From assembly GCF_035938995.1 (NCBI RefSeq), contig NZ_DASZGI010000360.1:1-19365 (forward strand): a DNA stretch of 19,365 nucleotides, given 5' to 3'. Position numbers and translations under genes: made by a program. The notes under the pieces are model-generated. The model had not been told where the DNA came from. It was given only the letters and a program-made list of their open reading frames with translations, and did not search any database. Source of the DNA: DASZGI01 sp035938995. GTDB taxonomy: Bacteria; Actinomycetota; Actinomycetes; Streptomycetales; Catenulisporaceae. Below are positions 12,233 through 19,365 of this stretch, in pieces (the stretch's first letter is position 1; the number at the start of each line of letters is the position of its first letter).

Positions 12233-13312
12233 TCAGCGGTCCACCTCGCCGTTGATGAACTTCTCGACCGCGTCGCGCGCCTGGTCGTCGAAGTACTGGA
12301 CCGGCGGGGACTTCATGAAGTAGGACGAGGCGGACAGGATCGGGCCGCCGATGCCGCGGTCCAGGGCGATCTTCGCGCAGCGCAGCGCGTCGATGATCAC
12401 ACCGGCCGAGTTGGGCGAGTCCCACACCTCGAGCTTGTACTCCAGGTTCAGCGGCACGTCGCCGAACGCGCGGCCCTCCAACCGGACGTACGCCCACTTG
12501 CGGTCGTCCAGCCAGGAGACGTAGTCGGACGGGCCGATGTGCACGTTGCCCTTGCCGATGTCGTGCGACAGCTGCGAGGTGACCGCCTGGGTCTTGGAGA
12601 TCTTCTTGGACTCCAGCCGCTCGCGCTCGAGCATGTTCATGAAGTCCATGTTGCCGCCCACGTTCAGCTGCATGGTCCGGTCCAGCACCACGCCGCGGTC
12701 CTCGAACAGCTTGGCCAGCACCCGGTGCGTGATGGTCGCGCCGACCTGGGACTTGATGTCGTCGCCGACGATCGGCACGCCGGCCTCGGTGAACTTGTCC
12801 GCCCACTCCTTGGTGCCCGCGATGAACACCGGCAGGGCGTTGACGAAGGCCACCTTGGCGTCGATCGCACACTGGGCGTAGAACTTCGCCGCGTCCTCGG
12901 AGCCGACCGGCAGGTAGCAGACCAGCACGTCGGCCTTGGTCTCCCGGAGCACCTTGACGACGTCCGCCGGCTCCTCCGGAGACTCCTCGATCATCTGCTG
13001 GTAGTACTTGCCCAGGCCGTCGAGGGTGTGGCCGCGCAGCACCGTCACCCCGGTGGGGGGCACCTCCGCGATCTTGATGGTGTTGTTCTCGGAGGCGTGG
13101 ATGGCGTGCGCCAGGTCCTGGCCGACCTTCTTGGCGTCCACGTCGAACGCCGCCACGAACTCGATGTCGCGGACGTGGTAGGGGCCGAACTGGACATGCA
13201 TCAGACCCGGCACTCTGGCGGAGGGGTCTGCGTCCTTGTAGTACTCGACGCCCTGAACGAGGGAGGAGGCGCAGTTCCCCACGCCCACAATGGCTACGCG
13301 AACCGAACCCAT
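12233..13312 (-). CDS. ino1: myo-inositol-1-phosphate synthase
   Basis: A 359-residue NAD-dependent enzyme converting glucose-6-phosphate to 1L-myo-inositol-1-phosphate, the entry point to inositol for phosphatidylinositol and mycothiol in actinobacteria. The N-terminal Rossmann motif is VAIVGVGNCASSLVQG (6-21). FVAAFDVDAKKVG (52-64), LRGHTLDGLG (92-101), FVNALPVFIAG (156-166), VGDDIKSQVGATITHR (182-197) and LNVGGNMDFMNM (216-227) are the conserved NAD and active-site blocks of the archaeal/actinobacterial short form. The length is typical. ATG 13312 follows AAGGAG at ten bases. The frame continues upstream without stops but shows no homology there. A padR gene lies 131 bp upstream on the same strand and three hairpins follow the stop. 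Confidence 0.97.
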   Translation of the reverse strand: MGSVRVAIVGVGNCASSLVQGVEYYKDADPSARVPGLMHVQFGPYHVRDIEFVAAFDVDAKKVGQDLAHAIHASENNTIKIAEVPPTGVTVLRGHTLDGLGKYYQQMIEESPEEPADVVKVLRETKADVLVCYLPVGSEDAAKFYAQCAIDAKVAFVNALPVFIAGTKEWADKFTEAGVPIVGDDIKSQVGATITHRVLAKLFEDRGVVLDRTMQLNVGGNMDFMNMLERERLESKKISKTQAVTSQLSHDIGKGNVHIGPSDYVSWLDDRKWAYVRLEGRAFGDVPLNLEYKLEVWDSPNSAGVIIDALRCAKIALDRGIGGPILSASSYFMKSPPVQYFDDQARDAVEKFINGEVDR

Positions 13313-13443
13313 GCGGTGTTGGCTCCTTCTGATTAGTCGATCTTCAAAGGGGGGCGGGTTGGTCGCGCCCTCGGTCTTACGTCGGACAGTTCTCTCGTGC
13401 GGGCCCGCGGCGGCATCGGGCGGGCCGACGACGGCGCCGCCGG

Positions 13444-14055
13444 CTACGTGGCGGGCGGGCCCACCTGCCGCTGGTCGTGCTCGGTCTCGATCAGCTCGTT
13501 GAGCCAGCGGACCTCGCGCTCCACCGACTCGAGCCCGTGCCGTTGCGCCTCCAGGGTGTAGCGGTCGAGCCGCTCCTTGGTCCGGGTGACGGACTGGCGG
13601 AACAGGTCGAGCCGCTCCTCGAGCCGGGAACGGCGCCCCTCCAGGATCCGCAGCCGGATGGCGGCGTCGGTGCGCCCGAAGAAGGCGAAGTGCACTCCGA
13701 AGTTCTCGTCCTCCCACGCCGACGGGCCGGCGTCGGACAGCAGCTGGCCGAAGTGCTCCTCGCCCTCCGGGGTGAGCCGGTAGACGATCTTCGAACGCCG
13801 CGCGGCGGCCGCGTTGCCGCCCAGCGCGGGCGCCGCCTTGGCGCCGTGGTGACCGTGGCCGTCCGCCGTGTGGTCCTCGACCAGCAAGCCGCGGGCGACC
13901 AGATCCTTGAGGCAGGGGTAGAGCGTGCCGTAGGAGAACACGCGGAGCGAGCCGAGCAGGACGTTCAGCCGCTTGCGCAGCTCGTAGCCGTGCATCGGCG
14001 ACTCGTGGAGGAGACCCAGGACGGCGAACTCCAGCACGCCGCTGCGCTTGGCCAC
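13444..14055 (-). CDS. PadR family transcriptional regulator
   Basis: A 203-residue winged-helix repressor. FAVLGLLHESPMHGYELRKRL (10-30) and FSYGTLYPCLKDLVARGLL (40-58) are the PadR DNA-binding core; KIVYRLTPEGEEHFGQLL (89-106) is the second wing strand. Between the wing strands is a long insert (about 61-88) rich in Gly, Ala and His, absent from minimal PadR proteins. The remaining 95 residues are the helical dimerisation domain, making it a long (subfamily 1-like) PadR. The start is GTG 14055, with GGAGG four bases upstream. A 23-bp dyad sits at its predicted promoter, suggesting autorepression. It is upstream of ino1 on the same strand and divergent from the PBP gene, so both are plausible targets. 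Confidence 0.94.
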   Translation of the reverse strand: MAKRSGVLEFAVLGLLHESPMHGYELRKRLNVLLGSLRVFSYGTLYPCLKDLVARGLLVEDHTADGHGHHGAKAAPALGGNAAAARRSKIVYRLTPEGEEHFGQLLSDAGPSAWEDENFGVHFAFFGRTDAAIRLRILEGRRSRLEERLDLFRQSVTRTKERLDRYTLEAQRHGLESVEREVRWLNELIETEHDQRQVGPPAT

Positions 14056-14265
14056 CTGACCTCCTCATTCCGTCCCGGACGGGTGCGGATCCCACCGGGG
14101 GCTGTGCACGGACCTCGGCGCTCCCGGACGACGGCGGGCGACGGGATGTTCTCGCGTCCCGCACCCACAGCCGTCCACACAGCCGGACGAGGTTCGAAGA
14201 GCCCTCTTCCGCCGCGTGGACGCAACGGGTACGGTGCCTGTCCAGACGGTGAAGACCGCTCGCTC

Positions 14266-14288
14266 CGATGTATCGGCTCGATACATCG
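14266..14288. promoter_or_regulatory. PadR-type operator, 23-bp dyad
   Basis: The arms CGATGTATCG (14266-14275) and CGATACATCG (14279-14288) are exact reverse complements around GCT. The ATGTATCG...CGATACAT form resembles operators described for PadR-family repressors. It lies over the predicted transcription start of padR. It could also affect the divergent PBP gene, about 270 bp away. Confidence 0.7.
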
Positions 14289-14290
14289 CC

Positions 14291-14320
14291 ACGATAGGCG
14301 CGATCCGCCGTGCCTGACAA
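14291..14320 (-). promoter_or_regulatory. padR promoter (-35 TTGTCA, -10 TATCGT)
   Basis: On the minus strand, TTGTCA (plus 14315-14320) and TATCGT (plus 14291-14296) are separated by 18 bp, a good vegetative sigma-factor promoter. The predicted start point, near 14284, falls inside the dyad at 14266-14288. Confidence 0.6.
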
Positions 14321-14556
14321 GTCCCCTGCTCACCGCTTGCTCGCCGTCTGCTCTACAGCCTCTCTTCATGGCTGATTTCACACCAGAAGCAGACATAGAC
14401 GACAAGTAAGTCAATGCGGCAGGTCTGCTTTAGCCCGGCGAGCGAGACGGCGTACTCTGCTAGCCGTTCGTGTCAAGAGGCGCGGGAACCGGCCCGGGAG
14501 ACCGGATCGTCTCTGGATAAGCCAGCCGAAAGAAGGCACAGGGAGTAGACGCGACG

Positions 14557-17500
14557 ATGGGCGGAGACCACGAGTACGGGCGCGGCGACGCGTCCGGAGA
14601 TGGATCACGGGCCTACGGTGGCGGACGACGCGGCTACGGGAGTGCCGACAACGAGGCGCAGCAGCCCCGCGGATACGGCGATCGCGGTTATGGGCCGGCC
14701 GCCGAATCGGGCGGTGATGAAGCCGGGGGCGGCGGCGCACGCGGCTATGGCGCGCCCGACAACGGCGGCGCCCGTGCCTATGGGAGTGGCGGTGGCGCGC
14801 GCAGCTACGACGCACCCGTCGATGCCTACTCCTACGGCGGCCGCGGCGCGCGTGAACGCCAAACGCCGATCCCGGGCGAAGTGGTGCAGCCCGACACCGC
14901 CGGCACCCGCCAGATGCCTGGCGTCTCCGGCGCGGACGAGGCGGTAAACGGCCCCCCGCGCCGAAGCCGGCTCGAGGAGCGAAGAGCCGCGCGCAACGGA
15001 GCCGGCGAGTACGCGCCGGACCAGGAACGCTCGACCCGATACGACCGCAGCGCCATCGACGGCCGTTCCACCCGCAATGGCGCCGGACGCCGTGGTGCCG
15101 GCCCAGGAGGGCCCGGCGGTCCAGGGGGCCCCGGCGGTCCGGGAGGGCCCGGCGGACGCAGCCCCGGCGGCCGTGCCGGAAATCGCCCGGTCAAGAAGGT
15201 CGGCTACCACAAGTACTTCGACTATCCGCGCACCGGCAAGGACGGCTGGCGCCGCTGGATGCCGTCGATCAAGCAGGTCTGCTCGTTCATGCTGGCCGGG
15301 TTCTTCCTGATCATCGGGCTCGTCGCGTTCGAATACGCGACCGTGCAGATCCCGACCGAGAACAGCGTCGCCACCCAGCAGGTGAGCTTGTTCACCTATG
15401 ACGACGGCACCACGTTCGCCACCTACGGGAGCAACAAGAACCGGCAGAACGTCCAGATCCAGGACATCCCACCGGTGATGCAGAACGCGATCATCGCGGC
15501 CGAGGACAAGACGTTCCGCACCAACAACGGCATCTCGTACACCGGTATCGCCCGGTCGATCCTCAACGACCTCGAGGGCAAGCCGCTGCAGGGCGGCTCG
15601 ACGCTTACCCAGCAGTTCGTGAAGAACGCGTATCTGAGCCAGAGCCAGACCTTCAGCCGGAAGCTCGACGAGATCTTCATCGCGCTGAAGATCGGCAAGA
15701 CGCAGTCCAAGGACTGGGTCATGCAGAACTACCTGAACACGGTGTTCTTCGGCCGCAACTCGTACGGCATCCAGGCCGCCGCCAAGTCGTGGTTCGGCAA
15801 GGACGCCAACCAGATCACCGACCCGGGCGAGGCCGCGTTCCTGGCCGCCCTGGTCAACGAGCCGACCAACTTCAGCAAGGGCTGGGACCCGAGCACCGTC
15901 TCCAGCGATCCGCAGACCGCCGCGTACTGGCAGAACGAGCTGAAGCTGCGCTGGACCGCGGTGCTGAACAACATGCTCCAGTACGGCCTGATCAACCAGG
16001 CCGACCACGACAAGGCGCTGACGACCTTCCCGCAGCCGATCTCGCAGCAGAGCTCGACGGGTGAAACCGTCCAGCAGCAGCAGATGGCGAACGCGGTCAG
16101 CAACTGGATCGAAAGCTATGCCGCGGACAACCCGAATTCGGGCATCCCCTCACTGCAGACCATAGAATCCGGCGGCTACACCGTCACCACCACGTTCAAC
16201 CAGCACTACATGGACCTGGCCCAGCAGGCGGTACAGACGGAGCTGCTCAGCAAGCTGAAATCGAGCAACTGGTACGACCAGAACTTGTACCCGGCGTTAG
16301 CCGCGGTGGATCCGACCACCGGCGAGTTGGTCGCCTTCTACGGCGGCACCACCCAGTACAACTGGGCCACCCAGGGGCAGGTGCAGCCCGGGTCGACCTT
16401 CAAAGCGTTCACCCTGGCGACGGCGTTCAAACAGAACATCTCACCGAACAGCTACATCAACGGCAACTCGCCATGGCCGGACCCGAACAACCCGGCCGAG
16501 ATGGCCTTCGCCGCGGGCGACCGCCCGGTGACCAACGACGACGGCTCGCACGGCATGATCGACATCAACACCGCGACCGCGGCGTCGATCAACACCGCGT
16601 TCGTGCGGCTGTCCGGTCAGCTCGGCTACAACAACGTGATGCAGACCGTCAATGCCCTGGGGATCAACTCGAAGAACGCGCAGGGCCTGACCGCCAACGC
16701 GCGTCTGACCCTCGGCATCTCGGCGGTGAGTCCGGCGCGGATGGCCGACGCCTACAGCGCCTTCGCGGACAACGGGGCGCAGTACCCGCTGATCGAGGTC
16801 ACCGAGATCAAGAGCTCCGGCTCCGGCGGGGTGGACTGGAAGACGCCGATGAAGCCGAACCAGGTGCTCGACCCGAACGTGGCCGAGACCGTGACGCAGA
16901 CGCTGACGCACGTCACGCACGACAGCGACGGCACTGGCGCGGCGGCCCCCGGCGAGTCTGGCCTGAACAACGTCGCGGGCAAGACCGGAACGTCCACAAT
17001 GGAACTGACCACGCTGCAGAAGCAGTACCCGGACATCTACAGCAAGACCCAGAACGGGCACTTCGACACGGCGGCCACCTGGTTCAACGGCTTCACCACC
17101 AAACTGGAGACCGCGGTCTCGCTGTCCCGGTGGATCACCGAGCCGAACCCGAACGCCAACCAGCCGGGGCAGCCGCCCACGCTCCAGATCCAGGCGCCGG
17201 TCGACAACATCAACAACGCCGGCTTCTCCTTCGGTGCCGACTACCCGCTGGCGATCTGGTCCGACTTCATGAAACTGATGCAGGGCACGGGTTCGAAGTT
17301 CGCCGGCGACACCGCGTTCCCCACCCCGAACACGACCAGCATGATGGTCTCCGGCAGCCCGACCCCGAGCGCCTCGGCCTCGGCGACCGCGTCGGCTCCG
17401 TCGAACCCGAACACCTCGGCGCCGGCCACCCCGACGCTGTCGCCCACGCCGAGCCTCGGCCCGAGTTCCTCGCCCTCGTGCGGCGGCCTGAGCAGCATCT

Positions 17501-17589
17501 TCGGCAACTGTCCGAGCACTGGGCCGAGCAGCAGTAGTTCACCGGGCAAGGGTCATGGTGGCGGACCTTCGAACAGTCCGAGTCCATAG
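14557..17589 (+). CDS. class A penicillin-binding protein (transglycosylase/transpeptidase)
   Basis: A 1010-residue bifunctional peptidoglycan synthase. Residues 1 to about 235 are a cytosolic low-complexity tail with repeated R(G/A)YG motifs and a (PGG)n run (183-200). One membrane segment follows (about 240-260). The GT51 domain contains IIAAEDKTF (312-320, catalytic Glu316) and GGSTLTQQFVKN (346-357). The transpeptidase domain has SxxK as STFK (613-616), SxN as SIN (678-680) and KTG (809-811). The C-terminal tail is Ser/Pro-rich with a small CGGLSSIFGNC loop (Cys975, Cys985). Codon 581 (16297-16299) is TTA, the rare leucine codon. ATG 14557 follows GGGAG at 11 bases. It is divergent from padR, and strong hairpins follow the stop. 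Confidence 0.96.
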   Translation: MGGDHEYGRGDASGDGSRAYGGGRRGYGSADNEAQQPRGYGDRGYGPAAESGGDEAGGGGARGYGAPDNGGARAYGSGGGARSYDAPVDAYSYGGRGARERQTPIPGEVVQPDTAGTRQMPGVSGADEAVNGPPRRSRLEERRAARNGAGEYAPDQERSTRYDRSAIDGRSTRNGAGRRGAGPGGPGGPGGPGGPGGPGGRSPGGRAGNRPVKKVGYHKYFDYPRTGKDGWRRWMPSIKQVCSFMLAGFFLIIGLVAFEYATVQIPTENSVATQQVSLFTYDDGTTFATYGSNKNRQNVQIQDIPPVMQNAIIAAEDKTFRTNNGISYTGIARSILNDLEGKPLQGGSTLTQQFVKNAYLSQSQTFSRKLDEIFIALKIGKTQSKDWVMQNYLNTVFFGRNSYGIQAAAKSWFGKDANQITDPGEAAFLAALVNEPTNFSKGWDPSTVSSDPQTAAYWQNELKLRWTAVLNNMLQYGLINQADHDKALTTFPQPISQQSSTGETVQQQQMANAVSNWIESYAADNPNSGIPSLQTIESGGYTVTTTFNQHYMDLAQQAVQTELLSKLKSSNWYDQNLYPALAAVDPTTGELVAFYGGTTQYNWATQGQVQPGSTFKAFTLATAFKQNISPNSYINGNSPWPDPNNPAEMAFAAGDRPVTNDDGSHGMIDINTATAASINTAFVRLSGQLGYNNVMQTVNALGINSKNAQGLTANARLTLGISAVSPARMADAYSAFADNGAQYPLIEVTEIKSSGSGGVDWKTPMKPNQVLDPNVAETVTQTLTHVTHDSDGTGAAAPGESGLNNVAGKTGTSTMELTTLQKQYPDIYSKTQNGHFDTAATWFNGFTTKLETAVSLSRWITEPNPNANQPGQPPTLQIQAPVDNINNAGFSFGADYPLAIWSDFMKLMQGTGSKFAGDTAFPTPNTTSMMVSGSPTPSASASATASAPSNPNTSAPATPTLSPTPSLGPSSSPSCGGLSSIFGNCPSTGPSSSSSPGKGHGGGPSNSPSP
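15100..15159 (+). repeat. PGG-encoding tandem 9-bp repeats
   Basis: A run of ggcccaggagg/ggcggtccagg-type units encodes six consecutive Pro-Gly-Gly triplets in the cytosolic tail of the PBP. This is a simple low-complexity tract. Confidence 0.7.
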
Positions 17590-17601
17590 CGCCCGCTCAT
17601 T

Positions 17602-17638
17602 CCGGCGCCCCCGCGGTCGCGTACCGCGGGGGCGCCGG
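17602..17638 (+). terminator. PBP terminator, 16-bp perfect stem
   Basis: CCGGCGCCCCCGCGGT (17602-17617) pairs perfectly with ACCGCGGGGGCGCCGG (17623-17638) around CGCGT, starting 12 bp after the PBP stop codon. Confidence 0.85.
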
Positions 17639-17643
17639 TGTCT

Positions 17644-17660
17644 CGGGACCGAAGGTCCCG
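17644..17660 (+). terminator. second hairpin after the PBP
   Basis: CGGGACC-GAA-GGTCCCG is a perfect 7-bp stem with a 3-base loop, 5 bp after the main terminator, followed by GTTCTTC. Confidence 0.6.
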
Positions 17661-17723
17661 GTTCTTCGCGATCTCGCCGCGGCGGTTGGAGGGTGCGGCC
17701 GCCCACCACGGTGCCCGGGTCGC

Positions 17724-17736
17724 TATGGTTACGCGC
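17724..17736 (+). promoter_or_regulatory. possible leaderless -10 of the GT87 gene
   Basis: TATGGT (17724-17729) fits TANNNT and is seven bases from the ATG at 17737. No ribosome binding site precedes either that ATG or the one at 17725. The -35 is not clear. Confidence 0.35.
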
Positions 17737-19308
17737 ATGACGGTCAGCACAACCGCCTTCGGCGACGAGTCCGAGCAGCCCCGCGACGGAGCGGGCTGGA
17801 AGCCTCGGTCGTACGCGCGCATCGTCGCGCCGAGCCTGGACGACCCGGTGGTGAACGTCGGCGCGGACGGATTCGGCGGGGTGCTGGGGCGCCGGGCCCG
17901 GCTGCCGCGCACCCGGGGGGCGATCGCGTTCCTGCTCATCGTGCTGACGCTGCTGTCCACGGCCATCGGGATCGGCATGCGCGAGCCCTGCTTCAACACC
18001 GCGTGGACCGGCGCGGGGAACCAGCAGTACACGCACCTGTGCTACACGGACATCCCGTTCATGTACCAGGGCCGCGGGTTCTCCCAGAACCAGGTCGCCT
18101 ACTACTCGACCAACCCGAACGACTACCTCGAGTACCCGGTGATCACCGGCGCGGCGATGGAGACCGCGGCGCTGCTGGCCCGGCACATCCCCGGCGACGC
18201 CAACAACCAGGGCCGCTGGTTCTACCTCTTCACCACCTGGTTCCTGCTGGCCTTCGCCGCGATCGCGGTGGTGGCGCTGATCGGCATCTCCGGGCCGCGG
18301 CCGTGGGACGCGGCGATGTTCGCGCTGGCGCCGGGGCTGATGCTGAACGGGACGATCAACTGGGACCTGATCGCGGTGGGCCTGGCGGCGGTCGCGCTGC
18401 TGGCCTGGGCGCGGCGCAAACCGGTGGTCGCCGGGATCTTCATGGGGCTGGGCACGGCGGCCAAGCTCTACCCCGGCCTGCTGCTGGTCGCGCTGGTCCT
18501 GTTGTGCTGGCGGGCCGGGAAGATGAAGGAGTGGTCGCTGGCCCTGCTCGGCGCGGTCGGGGCCTGGCTGGCGGTCAACCTGCCGTTCATGATCGAGAAC
18601 ATCCACGCCTGGACGTACTTCTACACGTTCAACGAGAACCGCGGCGCTGACTGGGGCTCGCTGTGGCTCTTCCTCGAGTACAGCCCGCTGCACGCGAGCT
18701 TCTCCTCGAGCTTCATCAACGTGGCGTTCGCGGTGCTGCTCGCCCTCTCCTGCGTCGGCATCGGCCTGGTCGCCTGGCTCGCCCGCACGCGCCCGCGGCT
18801 GGGGCAGATCGCCTTCCTCACCGCCGCGGCGTTCATCCTGTTCAACAAGGTGTACTCGCCGCAGTACGTGCTCTGGCTCATCCCGCTCGCGGTGCTGGCC
18901 CGGCCGCGCTGGCGCGACTTCCTGATCTGGCAGGCCTGCGAGGTCGTGTACTACGTGGCGATCTGGTTCTACCTGATCACCATCGTCACCCCGGACCGCG
19001 GGCTGCCTCAGGGTGGATACGACACCGCCATAGGCATCCACCTGGCCGGCACACTGTTCTTCGTCGTGCAGGTCATCCGCGACATCTTCGACACCCGACG
19101 CGACCCGGCCCGGGCCGCCGGCTTCGACGACCCGGGCGGTGGTGTCCTGGACGGCGCGGTGGATGTCTACGGGTTCCGCGACGCCTTTCCTGACATCGCG
19201 CCGACGCCGGACGCGACGGAGAAGGCCGACCCCGGCGCCTCAGAGGAAGAGTCCGAGGCGGCCGACGCCGACGAGGGTGCCGACACCGCCGCGCCGGTCA
19301 CCGGCTGA
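17737..19308 (+). CDS. family 87 (GT-C) membrane glycosyltransferase
   Basis: A 523-residue polytopic membrane protein resembling GT87/DUF2029 polyprenol-phosphate-sugar-dependent glycosyltransferases. A cytosolic N-terminus of about 60 residues precedes the first membrane segment (about 61-80). The first extracytoplasmic loop has CYTDIPFMYQGRG with the acidic catalytic candidate Asp105, and EYPVITG (132-138). INWDLIAVGL (207-216) and GTAAKLYPGLLL (239-250) are family blocks. About ten membrane segments are visible. The last 50 or so residues are an acidic disordered tail. Cys85 and Cys102 may bond in the first loop. ATG 17737 is preferred over 17725 because of the leaderless-type -10. The sugar and acceptor are unknown. 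Two hairpins separate it from the PBP gene, so it has its own promoter. Confidence 0.87.
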   Translation: MTVSTTAFGDESEQPRDGAGWKPRSYARIVAPSLDDPVVNVGADGFGGVLGRRARLPRTRGAIAFLLIVLTLLSTAIGIGMREPCFNTAWTGAGNQQYTHLCYTDIPFMYQGRGFSQNQVAYYSTNPNDYLEYPVITGAAMETAALLARHIPGDANNQGRWFYLFTTWFLLAFAAIAVVALIGISGPRPWDAAMFALAPGLMLNGTINWDLIAVGLAAVALLAWARRKPVVAGIFMGLGTAAKLYPGLLLVALVLLCWRAGKMKEWSLALLGAVGAWLAVNLPFMIENIHAWTYFYTFNENRGADWGSLWLFLEYSPLHASFSSSFINVAFAVLLALSCVGIGLVAWLARTRPRLGQIAFLTAAAFILFNKVYSPQYVLWLIPLAVLARPRWRDFLIWQACEVVYYVAIWFYLITIVTPDRGLPQGGYDTAIGIHLAGTLFFVVQVIRDIFDTRRDPARAAGFDDPGGGVLDGAVDVYGFRDAFPDIAPTPDATEKADPGASEEESEAADADEGADTAAPVTG

Positions 19309-19365
19309 CGTTCGCGGCGGCGCACTTCCCGCCAACAGCCACGGCGGCGCGGCATCTATGGCCGC
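19309..19365. other. right edge, no feature seen
   Basis: Fifty-seven bases after the GT87 stop codon. I see no clear hairpin or start of another gene. Confidence 0.5.

Larger units (their letters stand above)
14056..14556. other. 501-bp divergent region between padR and the PBP gene
   Basis: On the minus strand the region carries the padR promoter (14291-14320), its dyad (14266-14288) and a predicted leader of about 229 nt. On the plus strand, 14289-14556 holds no gene that I can support; a -10-like TACTCT near 14452-14457 could serve the PBP gene. Base composition around 14365-14415 is noticeably less GC-rich than the surroundings. Confidence 0.55.

Noticed and set aside
12047..13336. 429-codon plus-strand frame opposite ino1
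   Set aside because: Antisense shadow of a highly conserved enzyme; the composition (His/Val/Leu/Arg-rich) is typical of the complementary frame.
13313..14320. Upstream in-frame extension of ino1 to about 14320
   Set aside because: It runs through padR in another frame and shows no homology; ATG 13312 with AAGGAG fits the family's normal length.
14368..14409. 13-codon ORF beginning MADFTPEADIDDK as a leader peptide
   Set aside because: No ribosome binding site or leaderless -10 precedes it and no attenuator-like codon run is present.
15100..15159. GC-rich direct repeats considered as an origin or attachment site
   Set aside because: They encode Pro-Gly-Gly triplets inside the PBP frame and are simple low-complexity sequence.
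14605..16008. 467-codon minus-strand frame opposite the PBP
   Set aside because: Shadow of the PBP with no recognisable motif; it starts within the transglycosylase coding sequence.
17539..19041. 500-codon minus-strand frame opposite GT87
   Set aside because: Shadow frame dominated by Arg/Gln/Asp/His, with no hydrophobic or catalytic pattern.

Overview
The window is high-GC chromosomal DNA with the signatures of a filamentous actinomycete. It encodes a bacterial proteasome activator (Bpa), a myo-inositol-1-phosphate synthase next to a PadR regulator, an LppU/SCO3897-like small protein, polyprenol-sugar-dependent membrane glycosyltransferases, and a class A penicillin-binding protein with long low-complexity tails. 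Gene content and order recall the Streptomyces core region around SCO3897-SCO3901 (ino1, padR, PBP). Streptomycetales or Catenulisporales is my best guess, from recall only. I see no insertion sequence, integrase, CRISPR array or prophage gene.

Layout. 108-1766: a quinone oxidoreductase and bpa on the plus strand. 1825-4258: a phosphotransferase and serS on the minus strand. 4259-4696: a 438-bp regulatory intergenic region. 4697-5029: a single-domain rhodanese whose 3' end overlaps the convergent GT-C mannosyltransferase-like gene (4995-6704), itself in a tight operon with a GT2 glycosyltransferase (6716-7450). 7451-7794: a divergent regulatory region. 7795-9257: a secreted four-cysteine protein and a TetR regulator. 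9286-9918: an anti-sigma-type ATPase on the minus strand. 10289-11086: a glycerophosphodiester phosphodiesterase, divergent from a YbjQ-like protein (11198-11569). 11633-11717: tRNA-Ser(UGA). 11761-14055: LppU/SCO3897-like protein, ino1 and padR on the minus strand. 14557-17589: class A PBP. 17737-19308: GT87 membrane glycosyltransferase.

Common themes are the cell envelope (PBP, three glycosyltransferases, inositol phosphate for phosphatidylinositol and mycothiol, GDPD) and serine decoding (serS and tRNA-Ser). The coding content is mostly conserved housekeeping, so the less expected material is regulatory. A 17-bp near-palindromic operator occurs identically at 4357-4373 and, inverted, at 7566-7582, with a degenerate third copy at 7522-7538. 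These sites would place the GT2/GT-C operon and possibly serS under one TetR-type repressor. A 23-bp dyad with 10-bp arms sits on the predicted start point of the padR promoter. A DasR-like (dre) site lies at 4534-4545. Several very stable hairpins separate the transcription units. The GT-C protein carries 14 exact-register pentapeptide repeats at its N-terminus. All names rest on reading motifs by eye; no database search was run.
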